From NCBI GenBank assembly GCA_003427395.1, contig BFEA01000050.1:4246994-4276600 (forward strand): a DNA stretch of 29,607 nt, in the 5' to 3' direction. The position numbers and the translations under genes are program-made. Of the stretch, positions 9,646 to 19,242 are shown piece by piece. Within the stretch, counting starts at the first letter, position 1. Every line of letters begins with the position of its first letter. The stretch is from Chara braunii (taxonomy: Eukaryota > Streptophyta > Charophyceae > Charales > Characeae). A model generated the notes under the pieces. It did not search any database. It was not told where the DNA came from and saw nothing but the letters and a program-made list of their open reading frames with translations.

Positions 9646-10612
9646 GTCATGTACATTCATAACGCGCTACCTTTTTTTCTTCATGTCTTCGATTCGGGAC
9701 GGATGTTTCGTATGTTTGCAGTGTGTGATTGCTCTCTTTCCTAACCTGACGGTCCATGCAGTGCTCGATGCACATTCACACATCTCATCTTCATTTGCAC
9801 GTGTCATTTTCTATCGTCGCTTCGAAGACCTTTTTTTTTTTTTTCCTTTTTCCTTTTTTTTTTTTTTTGTGTGTGTGTTCGCATTCCAGAATCATCCCAG
9901 TGGCAGACAGTGCATGTGTTCGTGTTGCACTCATCAGTTGAGGGAATACTTGGCCGCAGAACATGAAACGAATCACAAATGCCAACGCACGACATTGACG
10001 CAATGAAACAGGCGCACATCGAGTGCGAACACACAATGGAAATGGACGAAAACGACTGTCAAAAGTACTTCCAACATCGCAGAAGAAATCACAGCACTAC
10101 AAAACTCTTTTTCGAAACCGAGATGGGGGGAAAGTTTCATGCCCACCCGAATGAACACCATACCTCTAACCTCTAAATGCGTTAACTCTTCTCGAAAAAG
10201 GCGCACCTCACACCTGCAATGAGCATGTTCCGCACTACTCCTGATGAACGGCATCCAAAAAAAAAAGTTAAACATAAAAAAAAAAAGGAACACAACGCAC
10301 ATCCGTGGATTGCGAAGGCTAACCAAACACAATCGTCGACGCAAGCCGCCGACCACGACGCCTAACAGGGCTAGCAACCAAGCCGACGGCCGACGAGACT
10401 GCGATTCTGTCCCCCGGCCATTGCACCAAGATCGCACTTCCACGCGCTGCCTTCCACCATCCGAATAACGACCCTCCACAAAAACCACCAACCCCGTCGG
10501 GGTACAGACGACAGTGACCCAATCAAGGGAGGATGGAAAGACCAATCTAGTATCCGCCCATTGTTGCAATTAAGCCATCTTCATGTGCTGTCATCCATGA
10601 ATGATACACGAC
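9646..10612. other. Non-coding middle of the Harbinger element
   Basis: Between the two converging genes. It holds T-rich tracts (about 9831-9868) and A-rich stretches near 10255-10285. Open frames are short and not conserved. It may contain an intron or a decayed C-terminus of the accessory gene. Confidence 0.4.
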
Positions 10613-11958
10613 TCATTCGTGTTTCATTCGTTCTGCCAAAGCATGCCTCAGGGCTAAGGCTTCGCGGGTCGATGTCAACATCGACACAGGCTGGAGGGGC
10701 TCGTCGATCCCCAGGTCCACTCGTCGTCGCACACCGTTACCGTCGACCTCCCACAACAGATTCTAGTCGAAGGGGATCCCCGCATCGATCAGTAAGTTGT
10801 TCAGTATGCAGACGGCGGTGAACTGTTGCGGGAGCGTCTCCAGGTTTGTCTTGTGTGTTCGGAGAAACAGCCGCCACATGCCCTTCAGCCTGCCGAACGC
10901 CCTCTCCACGCTCCCCTTGCCACCTTCTGCTTGTTGTCAAACCGCTCCTGCTCGACGCTCTGATTGATACCGTCGTACGGGACGACCATCCATTCGGCAG
11001 GGGGGTACCCATTGTCCGCCAGAAGGTAACCATTCGTCTTCACACCGAACGACAGTGTGACGGGGGGCCCGCAGAACAACGACCCCTCCTCTACGCGCAG
11101 CGACAGGCTGGACAACTGCAGCACCCTGATGTCGTGGCAGCTACCGGGGTATCCCATGTGCACGTCCAGCACACGCAAGTCCAAGTCGACAACGACCTGC
11201 GCGACGATGGAGAAACGGCGCTTCCTGTCGTAGTAATTTTCGCTCGGAGCATTCGCTGGCTTGTCGACGTAGATGTGAGTGCAATCAATACAACCGTGGC
11301 AGTTGGGGAAGCCTTTATCANCGAACNCNNGAAGAACGACTTGTTTACGAACTCCCGNCGGCCACNCTATCTTATCGCCGAACACCCTCAGCAGCGCGGC
11401 AGTCACGTCGCGGACGACAATCAGCCCAGAAGCTCGTCCNATCCNGAAGTTGCACGTGCTGCTCTCATACGTCTCACCTGAAGCCCACCTGTACAGTGCG
11501 TACGCCACAATCTGGTCCGGCTGCAAAGGCTCCTTGTAGAACGTCACCTGCCGTTGAAGATGAGGCGCACACGCCTCCGCGATCTCCCGGAACACTCGCG
11601 GCGACATTCACAGCTTATCGCGGAAGTAGTNGTCAGTCGCGTCGTCGCATAGCCTGAGGTCTTCCCACGTTCCTCCTGTCCTGCGCTTCACCCACCACCG
11701 CGGCGTCGCGCGGGGTATCACTCCGCAGCCCAACGCATAGCACAGCTGAACAACAGCTTCCGACGTCGCCACGAACTCGGCACCATCGTGCGGATCTTGC
11801 GTCAATGTCCTCCGTCTACGCGTGCGCAAATGCTCCTTCAGTCGCCCCAGCGCCCTCTCCTGCTGACATCGAAGAACGATCGTCGACACGGCCGCCGCCA
11901 CCGCCTGCAGCTCACCATGACTCAGCACATCACGTCTAGCCACGACGCCGCCCTCCAT
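10613..11958 (-). pseudogene. PIF/Harbinger DDE transposase (interrupted)
   Basis: Starts MEGGVVARRDVLSHGELQAV at 11958. A TGA at 11608-11610 interrupts the frame directly before MSPRVFREIAEACAPH, in the same frame. Then come the helix-turn-helix region (LQPDQIVAYALYRWASGETY) and the DDE_Tnp_4-type nuclease: first Asp in GCIDCTHIYV, a CHDIRVL block, second Asp in LLADNGYPPAEW, and catalytic Glu in SVERAFGRLKGMWRLF. This last part lies in another frame after a 1-nt shift near 10925. Another in-frame TAG follows AGIPFD near 10766, and the end is ALAERMKHE* at 10613. The family excises and inserts DNA at TWA-type sites using the terminal inverted repeats, usually with a Myb-like partner. Nine ambiguous bases fall inside the gene (11321-11631), so some residues are unknown. 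Confidence 0.85.
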
Positions 11959-12241
11959 AGCCCGTCGTTCCGCTGCCGTCTGTCTCGTCCTCCCGCACCG
12001 GACGATGGTCCCGAAGACGTCCGTTGAGAAGGTGGCCCCTTTCCCCGCTCACAACCCCGCGCACGGAAGCGAAGAGCAACGCGCAGTCGACGTGCGCAAA
12101 GGTCCACGGCGATGGAAGCACAACACGCTGCGGGAGCAGATGAGGGAGCCCTCTGGACGTGGCCTCCGCCGCCGCCGGGCCCTTTTCCGCAGCACGACGC
12201 CGTCGTCCCGCCATCCACACGTCGTCGTCGCTGTCGAAGCT

Positions 12242-12269
12242 GGCATTCGAAATTTGAATTTCGAATGCC
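12242..12269. repeat. Perfect 13-bp palindrome with TG centre in the Harbinger element
   Basis: Arms GGCATTCGAAATT and AATTTCGAATGCC. A related AT-rich motif (AAATTCGAATTT) lies at 6049-6060 in the decayed element, at a similar place between the transposase start and the right end. It may be part of a promoter or protein-binding site of the element. Confidence 0.6.
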
Positions 12270-12557
12270 CACGCTCTTGGGCTTAAATTTCTCCTCGCGC
12301 CGCCCACAGACTGCCGTTTCCCGCCTCGCGTCGCTGGACCGCGCAGCCTCCACACGGACAAAGAAGCTGGACCAAGGACGACAGACCCCGCGGCCGCTAA
12401 TTTGCGTATGAAAACGGCCGCGGGGAAGCCACAAGGAAACACCCTCGGGGGATGGCCCCAAGGATGAGTGTAACGACGCCGCAATTTCCCCTTCAAAACC
12501 ACAAGGACGTTTCCTTGTGGCTCAAGGAAACCGTAAGGAGTGTCTAACGAGGCCCTT

Positions 12558-12643
12558 AGATTGTTCTTAGCCGAAACCAGGTAATGGCCCTGGTATTCTC
12601 AGATTACTCTTAGCCGAAGCCAGGTAATGGCCCTGGTATTCTA
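12558..12643 (+). repeat. 43-bp tandem duplication beside the Harbinger insertion
   Basis: AGATTrnTCTTAGCCGAArCC followed by AGGTAATGGCCCTGGTATTC occurs twice, starting at 12558 and 12601. The first copy abuts the target duplication of the transposon, so the element inserted at the edge of a pre-existing repeat, or the repeat arose afterwards. Confidence 0.7.
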
Positions 12644-12665
12644 AATTTCTTGTATCATTTTATAT

Positions 12666-12819
<154 letters not shown>

Positions 12820-13102
12820 CACAGACTAAACTTTGGTAATGAATGATAAACTGATAAACTGATATTCCTTGCTCTTGCTACTTGTGTGTGTATTGCAATG
12901 TCTTTAGAGGGTCAGCTACTCAGGAGCCGGGAGGAAGAGAACAAATTTCTGTTTCTCCTACCGTAGTCACTAGCAACAGGTTGCCAGCAGGTAGATTTCA
13001 GCACAATCATGGGCTGTGGATTTGAGAAAACGGCCGGTCAATAGAGTGGACAGCACCCTGCAAAGTTGGTGGACCTTGAATGGTTCTGCATCCTTGCAAC
13101 TT

Positions 13103-13109
<7 letters not shown>

Positions 13110-13141
<32 letters not shown>

Positions 13142-13168
13142 CGTGTGTGTGTGTGTGTGTGTGTGTGT
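13110..13168 (+). repeat. (CT)n(GT)n microsatellite
   Basis: A CT tract followed by a GT tract, the same order as at 12710-12818. Open frames through it (Ser-Leu and Cys-Val runs) are artefacts. Confidence 0.9.
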
Positions 13169-13259
13169 GGAATTCAGAGTGAACCAGTGTCTGTCTCTCA
13201 TAGTGTATGTCTTGCATGTGTGCTGTGGGTACTATGTGCGACTGTGTGTGTGTCCTGGG

Positions 13260-13262
<3 letters not shown>

Positions 13263-13304
<42 letters not shown>
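13263..13304 (+). repeat. Run of 42 G
   Basis: An uninterrupted G homopolymer 38 bp upstream of a dynein exon acceptor. Length in the assembly may be unreliable. Such a tract can form G-quadruplex structures in DNA or pre-mRNA. Confidence 0.9.
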
Positions 13305-13305
<1 letters not shown>

Positions 13306-13342
13306 GGAAGGGGGTGAGGAGAGGGGAATGAAGGATTAACAG

Positions 13343-13437
13343 GCTCACTTGACAGATCAGAAGAATCATTTGAAAATCAAATTACAGAAAGAAGCAGCTG
13401 AACTTGTGGAGCAAGTGGAGGCATTTGTTGCTCGTTG
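13343..13437 (+). CDS. Dynein heavy chain exon (tail region), continuation
   Basis: Internal exon of 95 nt: 31 codons plus the first two bases of a Trp codon. The acceptor is GGATTAACAG and the donor is CGTTG|GTGAGA, a near-consensus site. The peptide begins AHLTDQKNHLKIKLQKEAAE and ends VEAFVARW, an amphipathic helix closed by the 'F..RW' signature found at this position in dynein stems. Phase 0 at its start matches the end of exon 7848-8027, so three exons splice without a stop. The preceding intron is 5,315 bp; the next exceeds 16 kb and I did not find its partner with confidence. A later acceptor AG at 13354-13355 is possible but gives the wrong phase. Confidence 0.66.
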
Positions 13438-13566
13438 GTGAGATTATAGATGACATTCACTGATTACCTTTCTCTTCCTATTCATTGTTGGATTCATGAG
13501 GTATAATTACAGGCTCTTAGCCTGCTCTTCTTTTTTTTTTAACTCGAAAGGCGGGAATTTTTTTTC

Positions 13567-13568
<2 letters not shown>

Positions 13569-13628
<60 letters not shown>

Positions 13629-13740
13629 GAATGAACAGCCCGGCCGGATGCTAGGTGTGCTGATATGAGCAGACACACCTAGCACCGTCGGGGAGGCTCC
13701 ATCTATTGGTGGGGAGAAGCACCTGCTGGTGCAGCGTCCC
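13569..13740 (-). repeat. SINE-like copy 3 with hairpin and 59-base tail
   Basis: On the minus strand: core head at 13740 (GGGACGCTG), core end at 13696 (CCAATAGATGGAGC), then a hairpin (13650-13683) with perfect arms GCTAGGTGTG/CACACCTAGC around the loop TCTGCTCATATCAG, then 59 A (T on the plus strand, 13569-13627). The internal 'GACCCGGTTTCC' part of the core is deleted. The order head, core, hairpin, A tail suggests a retroposed short element. Confidence 0.6.
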
Positions 13741-14189
13741 TTAAACACATCGTTGTAATGCAGTGCTTGTTGGGCACAGGCATTACGAGCTCATGTCCCA
13801 GAGCACCCTATTTTCCCTCGGGGTTACATATGTTGCCCTCCCAGCTTGTGATGCTCCTATTTCCTGCTGGCCCTGCCCAGCCCGAGGTGGAGTCTGCTTT
13901 GCATTTTTATCTACGCTACTCCTGAAGGCCGTAGCCAAACTCCTATCCCAGGTGTGTGCAACCCCCCCAAAGATTGTAGTCTTTCCGAAGCCAGTTCCAG
14001 AAGCCTTTCTTTGCATTGTGTCTTGAACCATTCACCCTGAGGAGCAGACTGACCTGTCTTTCCCCTACCCCCACCCAAAGGGATGACCGTCATCAGTCCG
14101 TGCTGACGGGGATTGGGTTAGTCTGTACCCTGGTCTGTAGCCGATCCTTCATCAGTCAGGGAGCATTTTGTAATCTTCCAAACCCCTAA
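13741..14189. other. Unassigned intronic sequence
   Basis: No recognisable gene. Minor inverted repeat CCGTCA...TGACGG around 14087-14109. It could include the distal 3' part of the LINE or dynein intron sequence. Confidence 0.35.
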
Positions 14190-14233
14190 CCCCTAAACCC
14201 TCAGCACAGGTCGAGGACCATTTATCTCAGGTG

Positions 14234-14366
14234 GCTGGTCTATCTTTGTGGTGTTAATCTCTTCACCCCCTGCAAATGTGGCTCCTATGGTGGCCGTAGT
14301 CTGATTATTGTGTAGCTGGTCTGTCTTTGTGGTGTTAATCTCTTGACCCCCTCCAAATGTGGCTCC
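14234..14366 (-). repeat. 81-bp direct repeat in the LINE 3' region
   Basis: GCTGGTCTrTCTTTGTGGTG through CAAATGTGGCTCC starts at 14234 and again at 14315. Read on the minus strand it encodes a 27-residue repeat (GATFgGGqEINTTKtDQ), but no continuing gene is evident. Confidence 0.7.
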
Positions 14367-14757
14367 CTGGTAGGCGATTGTTGTTGTTCGTCTTCTGTCG
14401 ATCCGATGTCTTGAAGTCCCGTAGTCGGCCCCTTTCACCTGCTGCATTGCGAGGAGGTATGAAGCTGTTAGCGTTGCAAGAGCGGGAGTAGGGTGGGGGA
14501 GACAGTTTGAGAAAGAAGCCGAAAGCAAAAGCAGGTGAGGAGGCAGGAGGGGACTCTGCGTATGGAGGGTATGTTAGATGTCTAAGGGATGAGTACGAAA
14601 TTGGTCGGAAGGAACGGGACCGCAAAGTCTTGGAGAGGTTTTCTTTGCCAGCCCGGCTCTCCCGCCCTCCATTGCTTCCATTGTATTGTGAGATCATGCT
14701 GCAGTGCAGAGAAGATTCGATGGGGGTCTTGCCAAACCTGGCAATATGACTCAAGAA

Positions 14758-15441
14758 TCACATTTCTGAGGGTTGCATCCTTCTCCTCGTAGTACTCATG
14801 TGACATGGTTTTCCAGGCAGTTTCCGGGATCTAATTTCATCCTCTATCTCCTGTTGCGCTTTTTGAAATCCAAACTGGTGGTCATTTCTCTCATAGGAGC
14901 ACCTTGTTCTCCAGGCTTGCATGAGGACATGTAGCCTCATGTATGAGAAGAGGTTAACCGCGAACGGAGACCAGTTTGCAAGCAGTTGTTGATTTTCGCC
15001 CAGGAGGAGGAGACCAATGTCCCATGGTATGTGCTGGTCCGTCAGCGCGTGGAACGCCGCATCCCACCACCTCCATATTTGGGCAACCATCGGGCAAGCC
15101 AACAGGCAATGCTCAAGGGTTGCCCTGGCAGGCTGTGTGGCCCTACAACAGTACGTGCAGATGGGGGATAACAGACCTTTTTGCTCTAGATTTGTTCTGG
15201 ACACAATCCAGTCGGGGGTGGGGAGACACGGATGTAATATTTGCCACTGCAGGGACCTAAGGTTCGTGGGCATAAGTTTATCATATTTGGTCCAGGGGAG
15301 GGTATGCGGCAAGTGCGGTCCAAGTGGTGAGTCCCGCTCCCATCTACGTACGATCGTGTTGGCTATCTGCTGTTGAGGCTGCGCTGCCTTGTACCCCCCT
15401 TTGACCGTGTAGTCCCAGATATGTAAGTGTTGCTGGCTCAT
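14758..15441 (-). pseudogene. LINE ORF2 C-terminus: zf-RVT zinc-binding domain
   Basis: The frame from 15441 reads MSQQHLHIWDYTVKGGYKAA and contains CTYCCRATQPARATLEHCLL then AC: a C-x2-C...H-x4-C arrangement (residues 95, 98, 111, 116) followed by AQIWRWW. This is the zf-RVT finger at the C-terminus of plant LINE reverse transcriptases, thought to help bind RNA or target DNA. The upstream protein continues in another frame (15841-15344), so there is a frameshift near 15450-15480. It ends RRRMQPSEM*. No RNase H domain follows. Confidence 0.75.
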
Positions 15442-16508
15442 CCATTTCCATTCCTCCGGATCGAAGGGAAGCAGAGCAATGGGTGTGGACAGCTCCTACA
15501 CCTGAAATCCATTGTCCCGGTCCCACAACTCGGACATTTATTAGTCCCACCCATGACTCTGTAATGTCGGAATCTTCATCTCGATTCAGGTGGGACAGCC
15601 GCATCCCCGGGGTTTGCAGGCCAAAGGCTTCCAGTTTGCAGCTCCCGCAGGTTCTGTTGCAGACCCTGTAAACTTTCAGTGGACATGGCAGGTCCACATA
15701 TCTGACCACCCAGTCTTGCGGCTGGATCGTCGGCCCTGTTTTGAGAGTCTGCTGCCAGGCCAATGGCAGGGCATCGATGAGTTGGCGAGCCTTGTCTTCA
15801 ATGTTCCTCACATATTTCAGCTTAGTGCGTAAACAATCCATCGAGAGCCATTTCTGTTCGACCTGGTCCTAGAGGTCACCCACTGTATAGATTCCTCTTT
15901 TTACCCGGACTAGCCACGGTAAGTTGGTAGTGAGCGCAAAGGGGTTTCCATCCTCATCTAGGATGAAGGGGTTTCCAAACAGTGGCTGCCTCCTCACTGT
16001 GTGCCACCTGTTGGGCGCGCGCTTTTGATAAGGGCCTCGTGTCCTCCACTGTTTAATCATATTGGGCCAAAGGGGGTCGTTGTGAATGTCCTCTCAGATG
16101 GCATGTGATGTGCCAACCGCCTGCCTGTGGCGGCGAGGACTCGGGATCGTCCAGTGTTTATTTGTCAGCCATTGGAACGGGTGAACGTGATCGGAGGGCA
16201 CCGATTCCGGCGCCAACCCCCCTATTTGCACACAGGCCATAGGTCTTCATGGAATGTTGTTTCCTACGAGGAGTCTGGTAAGCACTTTGAACATCATAGC
16301 CTCGGTTTCCCTCTGAGGGTCTAGTATCCCCAACCCCCCAACAGATCTTGGTTGTGTGAGGGTGTCCCAAGACATTCTACTTAGGCACCCTTCCGCCTTG
16401 GCGCTGTTCTTCCATAGATATGATGTAAGCGCTTTACGCAGTCTGGTGTATTGCTGCGTTGTCAGTGGTCACACCGCCAATTTGTACCATATAGCTGCAA
16501 GGATGGCG
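15442..16508 (-). pseudogene. LINE ORF2 connection region (broken)
   Basis: Pieces in changing frames. LAINNAILAAIWYKLAV, a TGA where Trp is expected, and SVGGLGILDPQRETEAMMFK (around 16520-16250) fit the thumb region after the LINE RT palm. Further pieces are 16060-15869 (NRWHTVRRQPLFGNPFILDE) and 15841 onward (LRTKLKYVRNIEDKARQLID). Together they link the RT to the zf-RVT finger, with at least three frameshifts. Confidence 0.6.
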
Positions 16509-17861
16509 TTATTGATTGCCAGCGCCCGTCCAACCAATAATGTGGGCAAGTCCCTCCCATCTCGCCATACGGTCGATGGCCATATTCACGAGGTTGTCTC
16601 CATGGTCCACCGGGGGTCCCATAACTGTTAGCTTTACTCCCAATATCCTGATAGCGTCTTCTTTCCTCGCCCATGCTACGCACGGGACCGGTGGTGGAGG
16701 CACGTCATGAGGATGAAGCCACCAGCCCTCTGTGTTCGATCCCCAGTTTACTTTCATGTCCACCGCCAATGAAAAGAGGTGTATAGTTTGGGTCAGGGCT
16801 TGCATGCTGTCCCGATCTGCACGTATGAGGACCGTGAGGTCATCCGCGAAGAGTGAGGTCATCGGAATAAGATGCTCCAGTATCTTTGGGATTGGTATTT
16901 TGCTTATTTTCAGGTGAGCCCGGATCAACGCTGCCAGAGCCTCCATGACTATGACAAACAGCAGTGGTGCGATGGGGTCCCCTTGGCGGACTGATCTCTA
17001 CAGTCGAATTGGGGCAGAGAGGTGGCCGTTGAGCATGATGTTTGTGGTGGCCGATCTGTGGAGGATTTGCACCCATTGGCAGAATTGGGAACCGAAGTTC
17101 ATTTTTGCCAAGCACATGTCTAAGAAGTCCCAGTCGACGTGATCATATGCTTTCTCGAAATCTATGAATAGTATGGCTGCTTGGGCTCTGCGCTGGCGAG
17201 CATATTTGATAGTTTCGTTGACCAGCAGAATGTTATCTTGGATATTGCGATTTGGCATAAAACCTGTTTGATCAAGGTGGATCAGCAAGTTCATAAACGG
17301 CAGCAGGCGAGTGGTGAGGGCTTTCGCTACCAGTTTATAGGGGACTGGGAGGAGAGTGATGGGTCTGTAATTTCTAATATCTTCTTTGTCTCCTTTTTTA
17401 TAAAAAAGCGTAGTCACCCCTTGACCGATCATACCCCCAAAAGAGCCTTCCTCTCGGACAGACCTTATGTAGTCCATTAGATCATCCTTGAGAAGGTCCC
17501 AGAATGTCAGCCAGAACTCCTTTGGGAAGGAGTCAATTCCGGGAGTTTTCTCATCGTCCATTTGCTGTAAGGCCTCCCATACCTCTTCTAGCACGAGAGG
17601 CCTGTCCAATTCCGCTTTTTGTTCTTGCGTTAAGCGTGAATGCACAGCGCAAAGCAGCTCGTCCCTGGCCTCCCGTACTTCGTCAGGGTTTTTATTGGGG
17701 GTACTTGATGTGAACAGGTCCTTGTAAAAGTTGGCGGCGTAGTCAGTGATTGCATAAGCATTCGTAGCTGCCGGAGCTCTGTCGTCGAGGGGGTGTCTGA
17801 GCCTTGGCACGACCGAAGCTCGTGCACGGGCTTTTGCTTTATTAAGAAAGGACTTCGTCAT
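16509..17861 (-). pseudogene. LINE ORF2 reverse transcriptase domain (interrupted)
   Basis: Open from 17861 (MTKSFLNKAKARARASVV). RT landmarks in order: KTPGIDSFPKEFW, LFYKKGDKEDIRNYRPITLL, TGFMPNRNIQDNILLVNE, motif A LFIDFEKAYDHVDWDFL (Asp at residue 234), motif B SVRQGDPIAPLLF, motif C FADD followed by LTVLI (about 16839-16850). Motif B is separated from motif A by an in-frame TAG at 16998-17000; the frame is otherwise unbroken down to 16509. The upstream frame (18353-17916) is the same and is separated by a TAA. This enzyme would copy the element's RNA at a nicked target site. The catalytic Asp residues are all present, so decay is fairly recent. Confidence 0.85.
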
Positions 17862-17915
17862 CGTTCCCTCGGTGTGTTCTCTTCTTATTCTTGCTTGTAT
17901 CCTCCATGCCTGCGA

Positions 17916-18353
17916 TTACCTTTCTAAGTAGGCTTGGAGGTGATCTCTTGCCTCTTGCAGTTTTTCAAATGGCGGGATGAGTTGAGGGTTCTCTATGGTG
18001 GACTCATCCCACTCTTCGAGGTCCCGCGTAAGGCGGTCGATTATCGCCTTGCGGTCTCTTGCTGTCTGGGTGGAAAATTTCTTGGCTCTGTCTCTTAATT
18101 GGGAAATCCCGTTATTAAACCATGTGACGGTTTGACGCGCCTCCGGTTGCGGTTTTGTAGACTGCCAGTATTGCCAAAACTCCCTCACCATTTCCTTGAA
18201 TTTGGTGAGCTGCAACAACGACGTATTTAACTTGTAAAAGCCCAGTCCTCTTTTGATTTGATTGTGGAAAGAAAGGCCCAAAGTTATCATGCGGTGGTCA
18301 AAGGATTTACAAGGGCTAATTGCCGCTATCTCAACAGTCGTGGTCGCGCCCAT
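17916..18353 (-). pseudogene. LINE ORF2 endonuclease C-terminus and linker
   Basis: ISPCKSFDHRMITLGLSFHN carries the Asp-His pair of the AP-endonuclease 'SDH' motif, here SFDH. A helical linker follows (FKEMVREFWQYWQS...) towards the RT. It is in a different frame from the endonuclease body (19195-18380), and a TAA at 17916-17918 ends it before the RT in the same frame. Confidence 0.7.
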
Positions 18354-18379
18354 TAGTTCCTTCGAAACCAGAGCAAGGT

Positions 18380-19195
18380 CTATTCGCGAATTGGCGAAGC
18401 CCCAAAAGCCTCAGGAGGATACTCTGGGCTCAATTCCGGCAACGAGGGCAGGTCCAAATCCTCCCTTTGGGAGGAGGACCTACGATCCATCGCCGGGTCC
18501 AGCGTGGTGTTGATGTCCCCTATCATAATGACGGGGGCATCCTTTGGTATATGTTGGAGCAGGGCAAGCCACAAATCTATCATGTCGGCAGGGTCATTTG
18601 GTGCATAGACATTAACTAAGTAAAATTCCTCTTCTTCATAAGCGGCTTTGAGACTCACCCATCGGGCATGTTGATGGTCGTGTTGCACCGACAGCTGTCT
18701 GAGTTTCGAGGAGGGTGGGAGCCATATTGCAACCCCGGCCGACGCTCTGTCAACTGCTGGCGCCAAGTAGCATGTGTAGGGCCATATGAATTTGGCTTCC
18801 GCTGCATGTTGGGGTGTGTTCTGAAGGTGTGTTTCCTGAATACACACCTCATCAGGCCAGCTGCCAGAAACCGGAGATCTGATCATATCCCATATAGCAT
18901 TTTTTTTGTCTGATGTTGCTTGAATGAGGCCGTTAACATTTAATGATCGGATGTCTATATCTGCCCTGGCTAGCTTGACCGCCCACTGCGGGTGGTTTCT
19001 GATCCGGGGAAACACAGGAGGGGAGGGTGGTCGCAGGGGTGGAAGGGACCGTTGTTGTTGGGCGGGCGGGGAAGCTGCAATGAGGGGGGCAGGGCGAGCC
19101 GAACCAGCAGGAAACGGTAAGTCCTTGTCTGCCAGGGGTTGAATCAGTGTGTGGCTTGTGTGTTCGCCGGTCATTGGGTTGGTTGGACTCATCAT
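18380..19195 (-). pseudogene. LINE ORF2 N-terminus: AP-type endonuclease
   Basis: Starts MMSPTNPMTGEHTSHTL. After a Pro/Gln-rich leader the APE-like fold appears: IRSLNVNGL (residues 82-90), CIQETHL with the catalytic Glu (121), GVAIWLPPSSK, YLVNVYAPN (192-200) and MIGDINTTLDP (224-234, the usual GDFN with Ile). The enzyme nicks target DNA to prime reverse transcription. The frame is lost near 18380, just before the SDH motif, which continues at 18353 in another frame. ORF2 starts 48 bp after the stop of the preceding LINE frame, a common arrangement for LINEs. Confidence 0.85.
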
Positions 19196-19242
19196 AGTGC
19201 AACAGTATTAAGATCTTATTGTGCACCCAGCACGTCGGTTTC

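Larger units (their letters stand above)
8326..12555 (-). mobile_element. Near-complete PIF/Harbinger DNA transposon (4,230 bp)
   Basis: The left end starts GGGCCTCGTTGGACACGCCT; the right end reads, reversed, GGGCCTCGTTAGACACTCCT. Both are flanked by TTA (8323-8325 and 12556-12558), the 3-bp target duplication typical of PIF/Harbinger. Subterminal CCACAAGGA / TCCTTGTGG motifs recur at both ends (8340-8460 and 12430-12530). It contains the DDE transposase on the minus strand (10613-11958) and the accessory ORF on the plus strand (8942-9645). Both are disrupted, so the copy is probably not autonomous now. The strand is given by the transposase. The element sits in an intron of the dynein gene, transposase antisense to the host gene. 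Confidence 0.88.
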
